A DNA stretch of 7,168 nt, taken from contig DUIO01000183.1 in assembly GCA_013330315.1 (NCBI GenBank), positions 1-7,168 of the forward strand, read 5' to 3'. Below are positions 1 through 5,454 of this stretch, piece after piece. Under the pieces are notes generated by a model. It saw nothing but the letters and a program-made list of their open reading frames with translations, ran no database searches and was not told the origin of the DNA. Source of the DNA: Methanosarcina sp. (lineage in GTDB: Archaea; Halobacteriota; Methanosarcinia; Methanosarcinales; Methanosarcinaceae). The position numbers and the translations under genes are program-made. Each line of letters begins with the position of its first letter. Positions within the stretch are counted from its first letter, which is position 1.

Positions 1-406
1 GCCCAAGCCCGATCTGAACAATAACTTTCCCTCGCTCAAAAGGATCTTCCCGGGCTTTTACTGCTCCGTAACCTAGTTGTCCCAGGCCCGGCCCGACAGG
101 GAATATAAGAGTCCAGACGTAAGTCCAGCTTTCCCAGTCTCCTATCCCATACTGGTAAAAAAGGATAAAGCCAAACATATTAAGAGTCCAGCTAAGAGAG
201 GCGATCCATTCTCCAATGCCGCTCTCTGTTTCCAGGGACGTGGCAAAGAGAAACATTCCTGCGATAATGACATACATCGGAAGAATAAACCTTCCAGGAT
301 GGACTTGCCTTGAAACTATCAGGCCAAACACTACTGCAAGAAGAAAGAATATAAGGGCAGCCGTTAATATGCTGTGATCTGTTCTATTCTGCCAGTTTTC
401 CTCCAT
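1..406 (-). CDS. Multi-pass membrane protein of unknown function (partial, C-terminus outside window)
   Basis: An open frame runs leftward from an ATG at 406 to the window edge without a stop, giving 135 codons. The start is supported by AGAGGAG ending four bases before the ATG on the minus strand. The visible protein has a short polar N-terminus (MEENWQNRTDHS), then hydrophobic segments at about residues 13-32, 40-57, 69-86 and 97-113, separated by short loops. A W/Y-rich stretch around residues 84-106 (YQYGIGDWESW, then FPVGPGLGQLG) resembles short motifs of small bacterial and archaeal membrane proteins of the LiaF/DUF type, but I cannot assign a family firmly. The segment after residue 116 is charged (KAREDPFERGK) and looks cytoplasmic or like a loop before another helix. 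It is a likely integral membrane protein of unknown role, transcribed away from msrB. Confidence 0.8.
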   Translation of the reverse strand, partial: MEENWQNRTDHSILTAALIFFLLAVVFGLIVSRQVHPGRFILPMYVIIAGMFLFATSLETESGIGEWIASLSWTLNMFGFILFYQYGIGDWESWTYVWTLIFPVGPGLGQLGYGAVKAREDPFERGKVIVQIGLG

Positions 407-600
407 GGCTCCTCTAGTTAATCCAATTCTTATTCCACAGTGCCATTTCAAGTCAATGTGGCATCACTTTATTTTATTGAATGCCATTTGCTTTGTTTTA
501 TACTTATCTGGCACATAACAATTATAACGTAATATCTCTGGTAATACTGCTACTGAATACTATTTACGGTATTATTTTATTATATTATGTCCTGTTATAT

Positions 601-681
601 GATACTGGTATATTCTACGGTGCTGGTATATCCTATGATACTGACATATTCTATGATACTGGTATATTCTGCGATACTGAT
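601..681. repeat. 18-nt tandem repeat, four copies plus a half copy
   Basis: Units begin at 601, 619, 637 and 655, with a truncated copy at 673-681. The consensus is GATACTGGTATATTCTAT. The first and fourth units differ at two positions, and the second is the most divergent (GGTGCTGGTATATCCTAT). Because 18 is a multiple of three, all frames read a six-residue repeat, for example YDTGIF on the plus strand. That alone is not evidence of coding. Function is unknown; slippage-prone spacer DNA is the simplest explanation. Confidence 0.85.
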
Positions 682-732
682 CCGCATACAATAACATTGT
701 ACAATACCATAATAATATTCGATATTCTCTCC

Positions 733-747
733 GAATACAGGGTATTC
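733..747. repeat. Short perfect inverted repeat GAATAC-AGG-GTATTC
   Basis: Six-base arms flank a three-base centre, about 120 bases before the msrB start. Related GAATAC/GATATTC words occur nearby (720-726 and 759-765). It could be a protein-binding site or chance in AT-rich DNA; there is no direct evidence of function. Confidence 0.35.
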
Positions 748-818
748 TTCTTGAATCCAGAATACTCTCCTGTAGGCTTGTTAGAATTTTCCTCTCCATC
801 AGAAAAATAATTTTTCCG

Positions 819-854
819 ATATAATTAAGTTGAATTAAGTTCCATATATAAAAG
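819..854 (+). promoter_or_regulatory. Two candidate TATA boxes for msrB
   Basis: GATATAATT at 819-826 and TATATAAAAG at 845-854 both match the archaeal TATA consensus. The second is the better match, but a transcript starting about 25 bases downstream would begin near 870-875, past the proposed CTG start at 865. The first would start near 847 and include the GGGG at 854-857, which suits the CTG start. The two boxes therefore predict different N-termini. A 10-nt direct repeat (AATTAAGTT at 823 and 833) sits between them. Confidence 0.45.
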
Positions 855-864
855 GGGTCTATAG

Positions 865-1302
865 CTGACAGATAATGAAATTAAGAAATCCGAAGATGAA
901 TGGAAGAAAATTCTCACTCCTGAACAATATCACGTTCTGAGACAGAAAGGTACGGAAAGACCTTTTTCCGGCAACCTGTACTATAATAAAGAAAAAGGGG
1001 TCTATACCTGTGCTGCCTGCGGGCAGGAACTTTTTTCATCCGATACCAAATTCGAATCCGGGACTGGCTGGCCAAGTTTCTATGATGCTATTTCCAGTGA
1101 TAGAGTCCGGCTTCGGGAAGACACGAGCTATTTTATGAACAGGATCGAAGTGGTTTGCTCTCGCTGCGGAAGCCATCTCGGACATGTCTTTGAGGACGGA
1201 CCCGCACCCACAGGAAAGCGTTATTGCATTAACTCCGTTTCTCTTGGTTTTAAGAAAAAAGAAGAGACGGAAAAACGGGAAGAAGCAGGAAAAGAGAACT
1301 AA
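865..1302 (+). CDS. msrB: Peptide-methionine (R)-S-oxide reductase MsrB, non-canonical CTG start proposed
   Basis: MsrB reduces methionine-R-sulfoxide in damaged proteins back to methionine in the cytoplasm. The frame encodes 145 residues, a normal length for a free-standing MsrB. N-terminal features are [14 protein letters not shown] at 9-22 and the ERPF motif at 31-34. Two zinc-binding CxxC pairs follow (C49/C52 and C98/C101), then GTGWPSF at 66-72, [10 protein letters not shown] at 104-113 and the catalytic cysteine C121 in RYCINSVSL. The usual resolving-cysteine position (GCGWPSF in many MsrBs) is T67, so recycling must use another cysteine or an external thiol. No ATG, GTG or TTG lies in frame before residue 91, and an in-frame TAG (862-864) precedes a CTG at 865. 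GGGG at 854-857 is seven bases ahead of that CTG, so I place the start there. The charged tail after residue 130 is typical of extra basic/acidic extensions. Function is near certain; the start is not. Confidence 0.9.
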   Translation: MTDNEIKKSEDEWKKILTPEQYHVLRQKGTERPFSGNLYYNKEKGVYTCAACGQELFSSDTKFESGTGWPSFYDAISSDRVRLREDTSYFMNRIEVVCSRCGSHLGHVFEDGPAPTGKRYCINSVSLGFKKKEETEKREEAGKEN

Positions 1303-1416
1303 TAATAGAATAATTAAAATGAATAAAAATAAACTCTGAAATATACGGGCTTCAGGGAGCATCGGAATTTCAGAATTTAAGTTTCAGGTATTTTTAATCA
1401 GGAAAAGGAGGTCCTG
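1303..1416. other. Spacer between msrB and small membrane gene
   Basis: This 114-base AT-rich gap holds an A-rich element (ATAAAAATAAAC, about 1322-1333) that could act as a weak TATA box for the downstream gene. I see no hairpin or long T-run marking a terminator after msrB, so read-through transcription is possible. Confidence 0.3.
1405..1412 (+). promoter_or_regulatory. Strong ribosome binding site (AAGGAGGT)
   Basis: A near-perfect complement to the archaeal 16S rRNA 3' end, four to five bases ahead of the GTG at 1417. It decides the start of the small membrane protein and is the main evidence that this short frame is translated. Confidence 0.85.
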
Positions 1417-1611
1417 GTGAGTTTGAATCTTACGAAAAGACAAACGGAGATTGGAGGATTTTTAATTTTTCTGGTCCTCTACCTTGCTTTTTTCAATATA
1501 TTTTTCCGCTTTGAAGGAGTCGGTTATCCTATTTATGCACCTGGAACCCTTATATTTGCTTTTTTTGGGTACTGGCTAGGGGGATACCTCTATGATAGGT
1601 ATCTAAAATAA
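1417..1611 (+). CDS. Small membrane protein, 64 residues, unknown function
   Basis: It starts with GTG, directly behind a strong AAGGAGGT site. The protein has a short basic head (MSLNLTKRQTE), one hydrophobic segment at about residues 13-30 (GGFLIFLVLYLAFFNIFF), a loop with RFEGVGYPIYAPG, and a second hydrophobic segment at about 43-57 (TLIFAFFGYWLGGYL) followed by the charged tail YDRYLK. That predicts a two-helix hairpin in the cytoplasmic membrane with both ends in the cytoplasm. I do not recognise a family. It lies 114 bases after msrB on the same strand and 104 bases before the HAD gene. There is no clear functional link to either. The coding call is fairly safe because of the ribosome binding site and clean topology. 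Confidence 0.78.
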   Translation: MSLNLTKRQTEIGGFLIFLVLYLAFFNIFFRFEGVGYPIYAPGTLIFAFFGYWLGGYLYDRYLK

Positions 1612-1676
1612 AGATTGCAGTCCCCAATAATAGTCCCAATGTTCTTATCTAGAATTCTTAATGAGTTCTGATTTTT

Positions 1677-1692
1677 CATAATATTTATTATG
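1677..1692 (+). promoter_or_regulatory. TATA box embedded in a palindrome, HAD gene promoter
   Basis: CATAATA-TT-TATTATG is a perfect inverted repeat with seven-base arms, and its core ATATTTAT is a good archaeal TATA box. It is centred about 31 bases before the ATG at 1716. The predicted transcript start therefore falls at or just before the start codon. No GGAGG-like site precedes the ATG, which fits a leaderless or very short-leader mRNA. Confidence 0.55.
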
Positions 1693-1715
1693 AATCATAA
1701 CAATCTATTCAATAT

Positions 1716-2375
1716 ATGTTAAAAGCAATAATTTTCGATGTGGATGGGGTTCTTGTGGACTCTATGCGTTTTCAGGCTGACGCATGGGTAAAAGCCTTCC
1801 AGGATATTGGTATCACCATTAGCAGGGAGGATATTTACGAGCTCGAAGGTTCGAATGACAGAAGACTGATCAAAGCGATTTTTGAAAAAGCCGGAAAAGA
1901 ATCCGAACCCGAACATTTTGAGCAACTTCCTGAAAGGAAAAGCGAAGCTTTCGAGTTTGATAGCGTAAGGCCTTTTGAGGGCATTCAGGCGCGCCTCGAT
2001 GATCTAAAGAAACACTTCAAGCTCGCTATGGTTTCCGGCTCAAACCGCATAACCGTAGGAAAAGTGGTGGACAAGTTCTTTCCAGGTTACTTTGACGTTG
2101 TTATTAGCGGGAGCGATCTGGAACGCGGAAAGCCTGACCCCGACCCGTATCTTAAAGCGCTTGAAATGCTTGACCTTACAAAAAATGAATGCATTGTAAT
2201 TGAAAACGCGCCTTTGGGTATTACAGCTGCCAAAAGGGCAGGGCTTTATTGTGTTGCAGTTGCCAGTATGCTCGAACCTGAAAAAGTGCAGCACGCAGAT
2301 CTAGTGCTTGAAGATCATGCTGCTCTGCTCGGCTACCTGAAGAGCCTGATACCTGAAGAATCACAAACGGAATAA
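1716..2375 (+). CDS. HAD-superfamily phosphatase / beta-phosphoglucomutase-like hydrolase
   Basis: The 219-residue protein has the complete HAD set. Motif I is DVDGVLVDS, with nucleophile D8 and acid/base D10. Motif II is VSGSN with S107, motif III is K139 in RGKPDPDPY, and motif IV is ENAPLG at 163-168, with E163/N164 in place of the more common Glu-Asp pair. Residues of about 17-83 between motifs I and II form the helical C1 cap that sets substrate choice. This layout matches beta-phosphoglucomutase, phosphoglycolate phosphatase and sugar-phosphate phosphatases (subfamily IA). The sequence alone does not choose among them. The reaction is hydrolysis or transfer of a phosphate through an aspartyl-phosphate intermediate, with Mg2+, in the cytoplasm. 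The ATG at 1716 is chosen because motif I follows at once, as usual for the family. The gene converges on the glycosyltransferase pair with a 115-base gap. A role in sugar-phosphate metabolism is plausible but is only inferred. Confidence 0.92.
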   Translation: MLKAIIFDVDGVLVDSMRFQADAWVKAFQDIGITISREDIYELEGSNDRRLIKAIFEKAGKESEPEHFEQLPERKSEAFEFDSVRPFEGIQARLDDLKKHFKLAMVSGSNRITVGKVVDKFFPGYFDVVISGSDLERGKPDPDPYLKALEMLDLTKNECIVIENAPLGITAAKRAGLYCVAVASMLEPEKVQHADLVLEDHAALLGYLKSLIPEESQTE

Positions 2376-2403
2376 GCTCCGGATTTTCCTTGATAACTTA
2401 TTC
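2370..2403. terminator. Weak inverted repeat at the 3' end of the HAD gene
   Basis: GAATAAG (2370-2376, containing the stop codon) pairs with CTTATTC (2397-2403) across a 20-base loop. It lies between convergent genes and could help end transcription, but the stem is short and no T-run follows, so this is weak. Confidence 0.2.
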
Positions 2404-2419
2404 AGGCCCGTATAACCGG

Positions 2420-2449
2420 TTTAGTCTGCGTGATTTTAGTCTGCGTAAT
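2420..2449. repeat. 15-nt tandem duplication in convergent spacer
   Basis: TTTAGTCTGCGTGAT (2420-2434) is followed directly by TTTAGTCTGCGTAAT (2435-2449), with one mismatch. It sits between the ends of the HAD gene and the first glycosyltransferase. Function is unknown; a small slippage duplication is likely. Confidence 0.8.
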
Positions 2450-2490
2450 ATTAGGACTCACGGGTACTGGGAGAGCTTTGAAGAGATTTC

Positions 2491-3630
2491 TCAGGAAGCT
2501 TTTTCCCTAACTTCTTTTTCCAGCAATTTTCTAATTGCTTTGGGACCATTCAGCTCAGCTGCAAGCCTTTGTAGTCTTTCTACTTTATTCCTGTATTTTT
2601 CATCTTCAAGAACTTCCTTTGCACATTCCAGAATAACTTCAGGTGGGGTGGAATAACTGAGCATCCTTCCGTAGCCTTCCTCTTCGATCACTGAAGCGTT
2701 GTTCTCCTGTTCGCTGTGGCCCTCATCAGGGAAAGAGAGAACAGGAACTCCAAAGCTTAAAGCTTCCATGATTGTACTGTGCCCGCCGGGAGCTATTACC
2801 ACATCCGAACTCTTGATATACGGAAAAGTGTCTTCTACAAACCTGAGAATCTGAGCGTTTTTCGGCACTTCCCTGAACTTTGAGGGATCAAGGTTTGGAC
2901 CTGAAATCAGCGTATAGTTAATTTCCGAGTCAAGTGTGGCAGTTGTGAGCACCTTCCTGAAAATAGGTTCCCTGTATCCAAAACCTCCTATAAGCGAGAC
3001 GATGTGGGGTTTTTCCAGAGGAATCTCTACTATATCTTCATACTTATCCTTTACAAGGGGGCCGCTGTAAAACAGTTTTTCCTTCAGTTTGGGGGAAAAA
3101 TTAAGATTTTTCCTGCAGACAGTATAAGGCAGGGGGTAATCAGGAATAATTATTTTGTTAGTTTTCTCAAAAACTTCTTTGTAGAATTTCTTTGTCAGCT
3201 CTCCAAGAATCCTTATCGGAACTCCCCTATCCTTAAAAAACTCTTCCATGTTCGACTGGTTGACTATGAGATATACAGGGGTCTTAAGAACCATAGCTGC
3301 AAGAGTCCCCAGGTAATAACTATCCGAGACTACTACATCAGGTTTGAAATCCCTGATCAGTTTGAGAACCTTTGGACCTCCGAGCGGCTGGGCATTTTTA
3401 AGAGTCGCTTCAATTGACCCTGCAAGGTCAAGCCCTCCAGCTTTTCCAACCAGCTTTATTTCCGAAGGTATTTCCTGTACCTGATAACCGGACTTTTCAA
3501 CCAGGTCTTTCGAGTAGCCATAAGCCCCAAATTCAACCTCATGCCCGGCAGTAAGAAGTTCTTTTCCAAGCGCAAGGCAGCGGCTTGTGTGGCCAAGTCC
3601 TTCTCCACATATGAAAATTATTATTTTCAT
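2491..3630 (-). CDS. MurG-like GT-B glycosyltransferase (MJ1255/TIGR00661-like), copy A
   Basis: The 379-residue protein resembles the archaeal MJ1255-type relatives of MurG (GT28-like, GT-B fold), which transfer a sugar from a nucleotide-sugar donor. The N-terminal Rossmann half starts at once with the glycine-rich loop GEGLGHTSR at 9-17, where H14 aligns with the conserved loop histidine of MurG. The half contains PDVVVSDSYY at 97-106 and ends near the SGPL linker at 189-192. The C-terminal half has the GG/FGYR turn at 215-220 and the donor-binding segment GGHSTIMEALSFG at 282-294, followed by PDEGHSEQENN at 301-311. There is no signal peptide or clear membrane helix, so it acts in the cytoplasm or at the inner membrane face. 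The ATG at 3630 is preceded by AGAGGG with seven bases between. It lies 89 bases behind its paralogue on the same strand and is probably co-transcribed. Donor and acceptor are unknown. Confidence 0.9.
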   Translation of the reverse strand: MKIIIFICGEGLGHTSRCLALGKELLTAGHEVEFGAYGYSKDLVEKSGYQVQEIPSEIKLVGKAGGLDLAGSIEATLKNAQPLGGPKVLKLIRDFKPDVVVSDSYYLGTLAAMVLKTPVYLIVNQSNMEEFFKDRGVPIRILGELTKKFYKEVFEKTNKIIIPDYPLPYTVCRKNLNFSPKLKEKLFYSGPLVKDKYEDIVEIPLEKPHIVSLIGGFGYREPIFRKVLTTATLDSEINYTLISGPNLDPSKFREVPKNAQILRFVEDTFPYIKSSDVVIAPGGHSTIMEALSFGVPVLSFPDEGHSEQENNASVIEEEGYGRMLSYSTPPEVILECAKEVLEDEKYRNKVERLQRLAAELNGPKAIRKLLEKEVREKAS

Positions 3631-3637
3631 CCTTTAT

Positions 3638-3643
3638 CCCTCT
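3638..3643 (-). promoter_or_regulatory. Ribosome binding site of glycosyltransferase copy A (AGAGGG)
   Basis: On the minus strand AGAGGG lies seven bases before the ATG at 3630. It supports both the start and the idea that this copy is translated on its own even if the mRNA begins upstream of copy B. Confidence 0.55.
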
Positions 3644-3719
3644 TTTTCAGGATGTGTTTATTTCTATTTGCTTTTTCCCCTAACCTCAACTCTTATTGCT
3701 TTGATTTTTTCTTCCGCAT

Positions 3720-4850
3720 TTATGTCCTGTGTTTTTCTTCAAGAAACTTTCTTACAGCCGCAGGTCCGTCCAGCGCCTCGGCAAGTTGCATTAGCCTGAG
3801 GGTTTTTCTACTGTAACTTTCATCTTCCAGAACTTCCCGGATACAGGCAAGGATAACCTCCGGGGGTGTCAGGTAACTCATTCGCTTTCCGTACCCTGCC
3901 TCTTCGAGCACTGTGGCATTATTTTCCTGCTCTCTGTGTTTTTCATCCGGAAAAGATAGTACAGGAAGCCCGAAGGAAAGACTCTCCATAATGGTCCCAT
4001 GCCCCCCGGCAGTAATTACCAGGTCCGAGCTTCTGTAGTAAGGAAAGGGGTTGTCCGTAAAACCGGTAAACTCCACGTTGTCAGGGATTTCGGGAAACTG
4101 CTCGGGGGCTATTCCGGGACCTGAGATAAAGGTGTAATGAATATCGAGATCAAGTTTTGCAGTCTCAAGCACACTTCTGAAAATGATGTCTCTGTATCCG
4201 AAAGCTCCTATTGTTGAAAGAACATTCGGGTGCTTGAGGGCCATTGATCCTGCTTCCTGGTATCTGCACCGGATAAGAGGACCGCTAAAAAAGATATTGT
4301 TATTAATGCTCCTTGAGATCGTGAAATTCTTTCTGTTTACTGAGTAAGGAAGAGGGTAATCAGGGACTATTATTCCGTTAACGCTGCTGAATATGTAATT
4401 GTAGAACTTTTTGACAAGTTTTCCTGCCGCTCTTAAAAGATAGCCTTTTTTCTGGAAAAATTCTTCCATATTGAACTGGTGTCCGATAAAGTAGACCGGG
4501 ACTTTCTTTGCCTGTGCAGCAATGATGCCTGCGTAGTACCCGTCCGAAAGTACAACATCAGGACCTGTTTCTTCAATCAGCCTGAAGAGTTTCCTGAACC
4601 CGGAAGGTGAAAGGTTATTCAGAGTTTCTTTAATGGATTTTCCAATGTCAAAAGTTCCGGTGTCTCCAGCCAGCTTTATTTCCGGCTGGATCTCCAATGC
4701 TGAGTAGCCTGTTTTTTGTACCAGTTCCATGGAGTAACCATAAGCTCCAAAGTTCACCTCATGCCCTGCAGCCATAAACTCTTTTCCCAGTGCAAGACAG
4801 CGGCTTGTGTGGCCAAGCCCTTCTCCGCATATGAGTAGCAAGATTTTCAT
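3720..4850 (-). CDS. MurG-like GT-B glycosyltransferase (MJ1255/TIGR00661-like), copy B
   Basis: The 376-residue protein is a close paralogue of the next gene downstream. Aligned by hand without gaps, 210 of the first 370 residues are identical. It carries the same landmarks: GEGLGHTSR at 9-17, PDVVLSDGYY at 97-106, PDYPLPYSVNRKN at 163-175, SGPL at 189-192, GGHGTIMESLSFG at 282-294 and PDEKHREQENN at 301-311. The role is therefore a nucleotide-sugar-dependent glycosyltransferase at the cytoplasmic face. The frame stays open upstream to an ATG at 4991. The 47 extra residues do not fit the family, and the glycine loop is expected near residue 9, so I start at the ATG at 4850. The ribosome binding site there is weak (TAGGAA, about three bases away). 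Divergence from copy A is concentrated at residues 61-90, 131-140 and 176-210, which suggests a changed acceptor or partner rather than a changed donor site. The extreme C-terminus also differs. Confidence 0.9.
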   Translation of the reverse strand: MKILLLICGEGLGHTSRCLALGKEFMAAGHEVNFGAYGYSMELVQKTGYSALEIQPEIKLAGDTGTFDIGKSIKETLNNLSPSGFRKLFRLIEETGPDVVLSDGYYAGIIAAQAKKVPVYFIGHQFNMEEFFQKKGYLLRAAGKLVKKFYNYIFSSVNGIIVPDYPLPYSVNRKNFTISRSINNNIFFSGPLIRCRYQEAGSMALKHPNVLSTIGAFGYRDIIFRSVLETAKLDLDIHYTFISGPGIAPEQFPEIPDNVEFTGFTDNPFPYYRSSDLVITAGGHGTIMESLSFGLPVLSFPDEKHREQENNATVLEEAGYGKRMSYLTPPEVILACIREVLEDESYSRKTLRLMQLAEALDGPAAVRKFLEEKHRT

Positions 4851-4854
4851 ATTC

Positions 4855-5094
4855 CTATCGCTCTTCCGTGCCGTAGGCTGTAGCAATAAATGTTTTTCTT
4901 GAGTTGAGCTTTGCCTGTATAGTTCCAAAAATTTCAAGAATGATCTGTGTAATTCGAAAAATAAAAAGAAGAGATTTGAGGTAAAATCCATCTAGAAGGA
5001 AGTAACATGGGAAGAAGATTCCAGTAATCTCCTCACTGATGGCAAACTTTTTGGTCTGTTCGTATATTTTGGACGTTTCTATTTTTGGTCCCAC
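4855..5094 (-). CDS. Doubtful small ORF, 79 residues, just upstream of glycosyltransferase copy B
   Basis: A GTG at 5094 opens a 79-codon frame whose TAG stop (4855-4857) ends four bases before the ATG of copy B, a spacing typical of an operon. A TATA box at 5123-5130 would place the transcript start close to the GTG, as in a leaderless gene. The product has a charged head (KIETSKIYEQTKKF), a hydrophobic middle (about residues 40-58, with LKSLLFIFRITQIILEIFG) and a basic tail. There is no ribosome binding site, no recognised family and the DNA is AT-rich, so this may be nothing more than leader sequence. Its TAG stop could in principle be read as pyrrolysine in Methanosarcina, but the frame is not that of copy B. 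Confidence 0.22.
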   Translation of the reverse strand: MGPKIETSKIYEQTKKFAISEEITGIFFPCYFLLDGFYLKSLLFIFRITQIILEIFGTIQAKLNSRKTFIATAYGTEER

Positions 5095-5120
5095 GCTACT
5101 AACTAGTGATACTCATCTCT

Positions 5121-5135
5121 TGTATATATATTTTT
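5121..5135 (-). promoter_or_regulatory. Candidate TATA box, leftward (glycosyltransferase operon)
   Basis: On the minus strand the sequence reads AAAAATATATATACA, with purine-rich bases upstream as in a BRE. A transcript start near 5100 would give glycosyltransferase copy B a leader of about 250 bases, or place the start next to the GTG of the doubtful small ORF. A weaker box nearer the gene (about 4885-4893) is an alternative. Confidence 0.45.
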
Positions 5136-5345
5136 CTTTTTTTCTATGTAATAGTTTTTGTAACTATGGATATAGAGTTTATGACTACATACTCCTGAAT
5201 TCCAATTTTTGCTTTTCGGATATTTTTACAGAATGTTTTCCTGGAAATATTGTCTTTAGAGTTTCTTCTCATCTCTTTTTTACTTATTTGTCTCAGGTAT
5301 CCCTCCCGTTTTCCTATTTTTTATATAAATTTTCTTCTGGAATAG

Positions 5346-5366
5346 ATTTATTTTTTAAAAATAAAT
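5346..5366. repeat. Perfect A/T palindrome, 10-bp arms
   Basis: ATTTATTTTT, one T, then AAAAATAAAT. It is entirely A/T and about 130 bases before the PHP start. It could be a binding site or simply AT-rich DNA; pairing would be weak. Confidence 0.5.
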
Positions 5367-5394
5367 ATACTAATTGACAAAAGTATATTTTTTA

Positions 5395-5410
5395 GCGAAA
5401 TATATTTATA
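5395..5410 (+). promoter_or_regulatory. BRE and TATA box for the PHP gene
   Basis: GCGAAATATATTTATA fits the archaeal BRE plus TATA arrangement (purine-rich GCGAAA followed by TATATTTATA). The predicted transcript start is near 5428, giving a leader of roughly 68 bases before the ATG at 5496. Confidence 0.6.
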
Positions 5411-5417
5411 TTTTCTC

Positions 5418-5454
5418 AATATTCTTCTAACTAAGTAAGAATTTCTTGAATATT
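5418..5454. repeat. Inverted repeat AATATTC...GAATATT at the predicted PHP transcript start
   Basis: Seven-base perfect arms (5418-5424 and 5448-5454) enclose a second nested pair, ATTCTT (5421-5426) with AAGAAT (5437-5442). The structure spans the predicted start site just downstream of the TATA box, the classic place for an archaeal repressor operator. Its role is inferred from position only. Confidence 0.35.

Larger units (their letters stand above)
407..864. other. AT-rich intergenic region between divergent membrane gene and msrB
   Basis: No convincing gene lies in these 458 bases. The spacer holds an 18-nt tandem repeat (601-681), a perfect GAATAC/GTATTC inverted repeat with a 3-base loop (733-747), a TGCCA/TGGCA inverted repeat (441-445 and 459-463), a duplicated AATTAAGTT (823-842) and two TATA-like boxes upstream of msrB. 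Open frames exist on both strands (481-810 plus, 572-799 minus). They lack ribosome binding sites, and their six-residue protein repeats simply mirror the DNA repeat, so I do not call them genes. An AT-rich element at about 466-478 on the minus strand (AATAAAATAAAG) could be the TATA box of the leftward membrane gene, with a leader of about 40 bases. Confidence 0.6.

Noticed and set aside
601..681. CRISPR array
   Set aside because: Units are directly adjacent with no spacers and are shorter than CRISPR repeats; there are no cas genes nearby.
572..799. 75-codon minus-strand frame over the same tandem repeat
   Set aside because: It has no ribosome binding site. Its QYHRIY repeat is only the other-strand reading of the DNA repeat.
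481..810. 109-codon plus-strand frame with a hydrophobic N-terminus and a YDTGIF-type repeat
   Set aside because: It has no ribosome binding site, and the repeat reflects an 18-nt DNA repeat that leaves the opposite strand open too. Composition follows AT-rich spacer DNA.
862..864. In-frame TAG before msrB read as pyrrolysine, extending the protein upstream
   Set aside because: No start codon exists between the preceding TAA (826-828) and the TAG, so read-through would not supply a start.
1036..1362. 108-codon minus-strand frame opposite msrB
   Set aside because: It is a shadow of msrB, whose zinc and catalytic motifs are on the plus strand.
4851..4991. 47-residue N-terminal extension of glycosyltransferase copy B from the ATG at 4991
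   Set aside because: Copy A and the family begin about eight residues before the glycine-rich loop. The extension is not shared and has no ribosome binding site.
5039..5377. 112-codon plus-strand frame in the divergent spacer
   Set aside because: It is dominated by F, Y, S and L codons from T-rich DNA, lacks a ribosome binding site and covers a likely promoter region.
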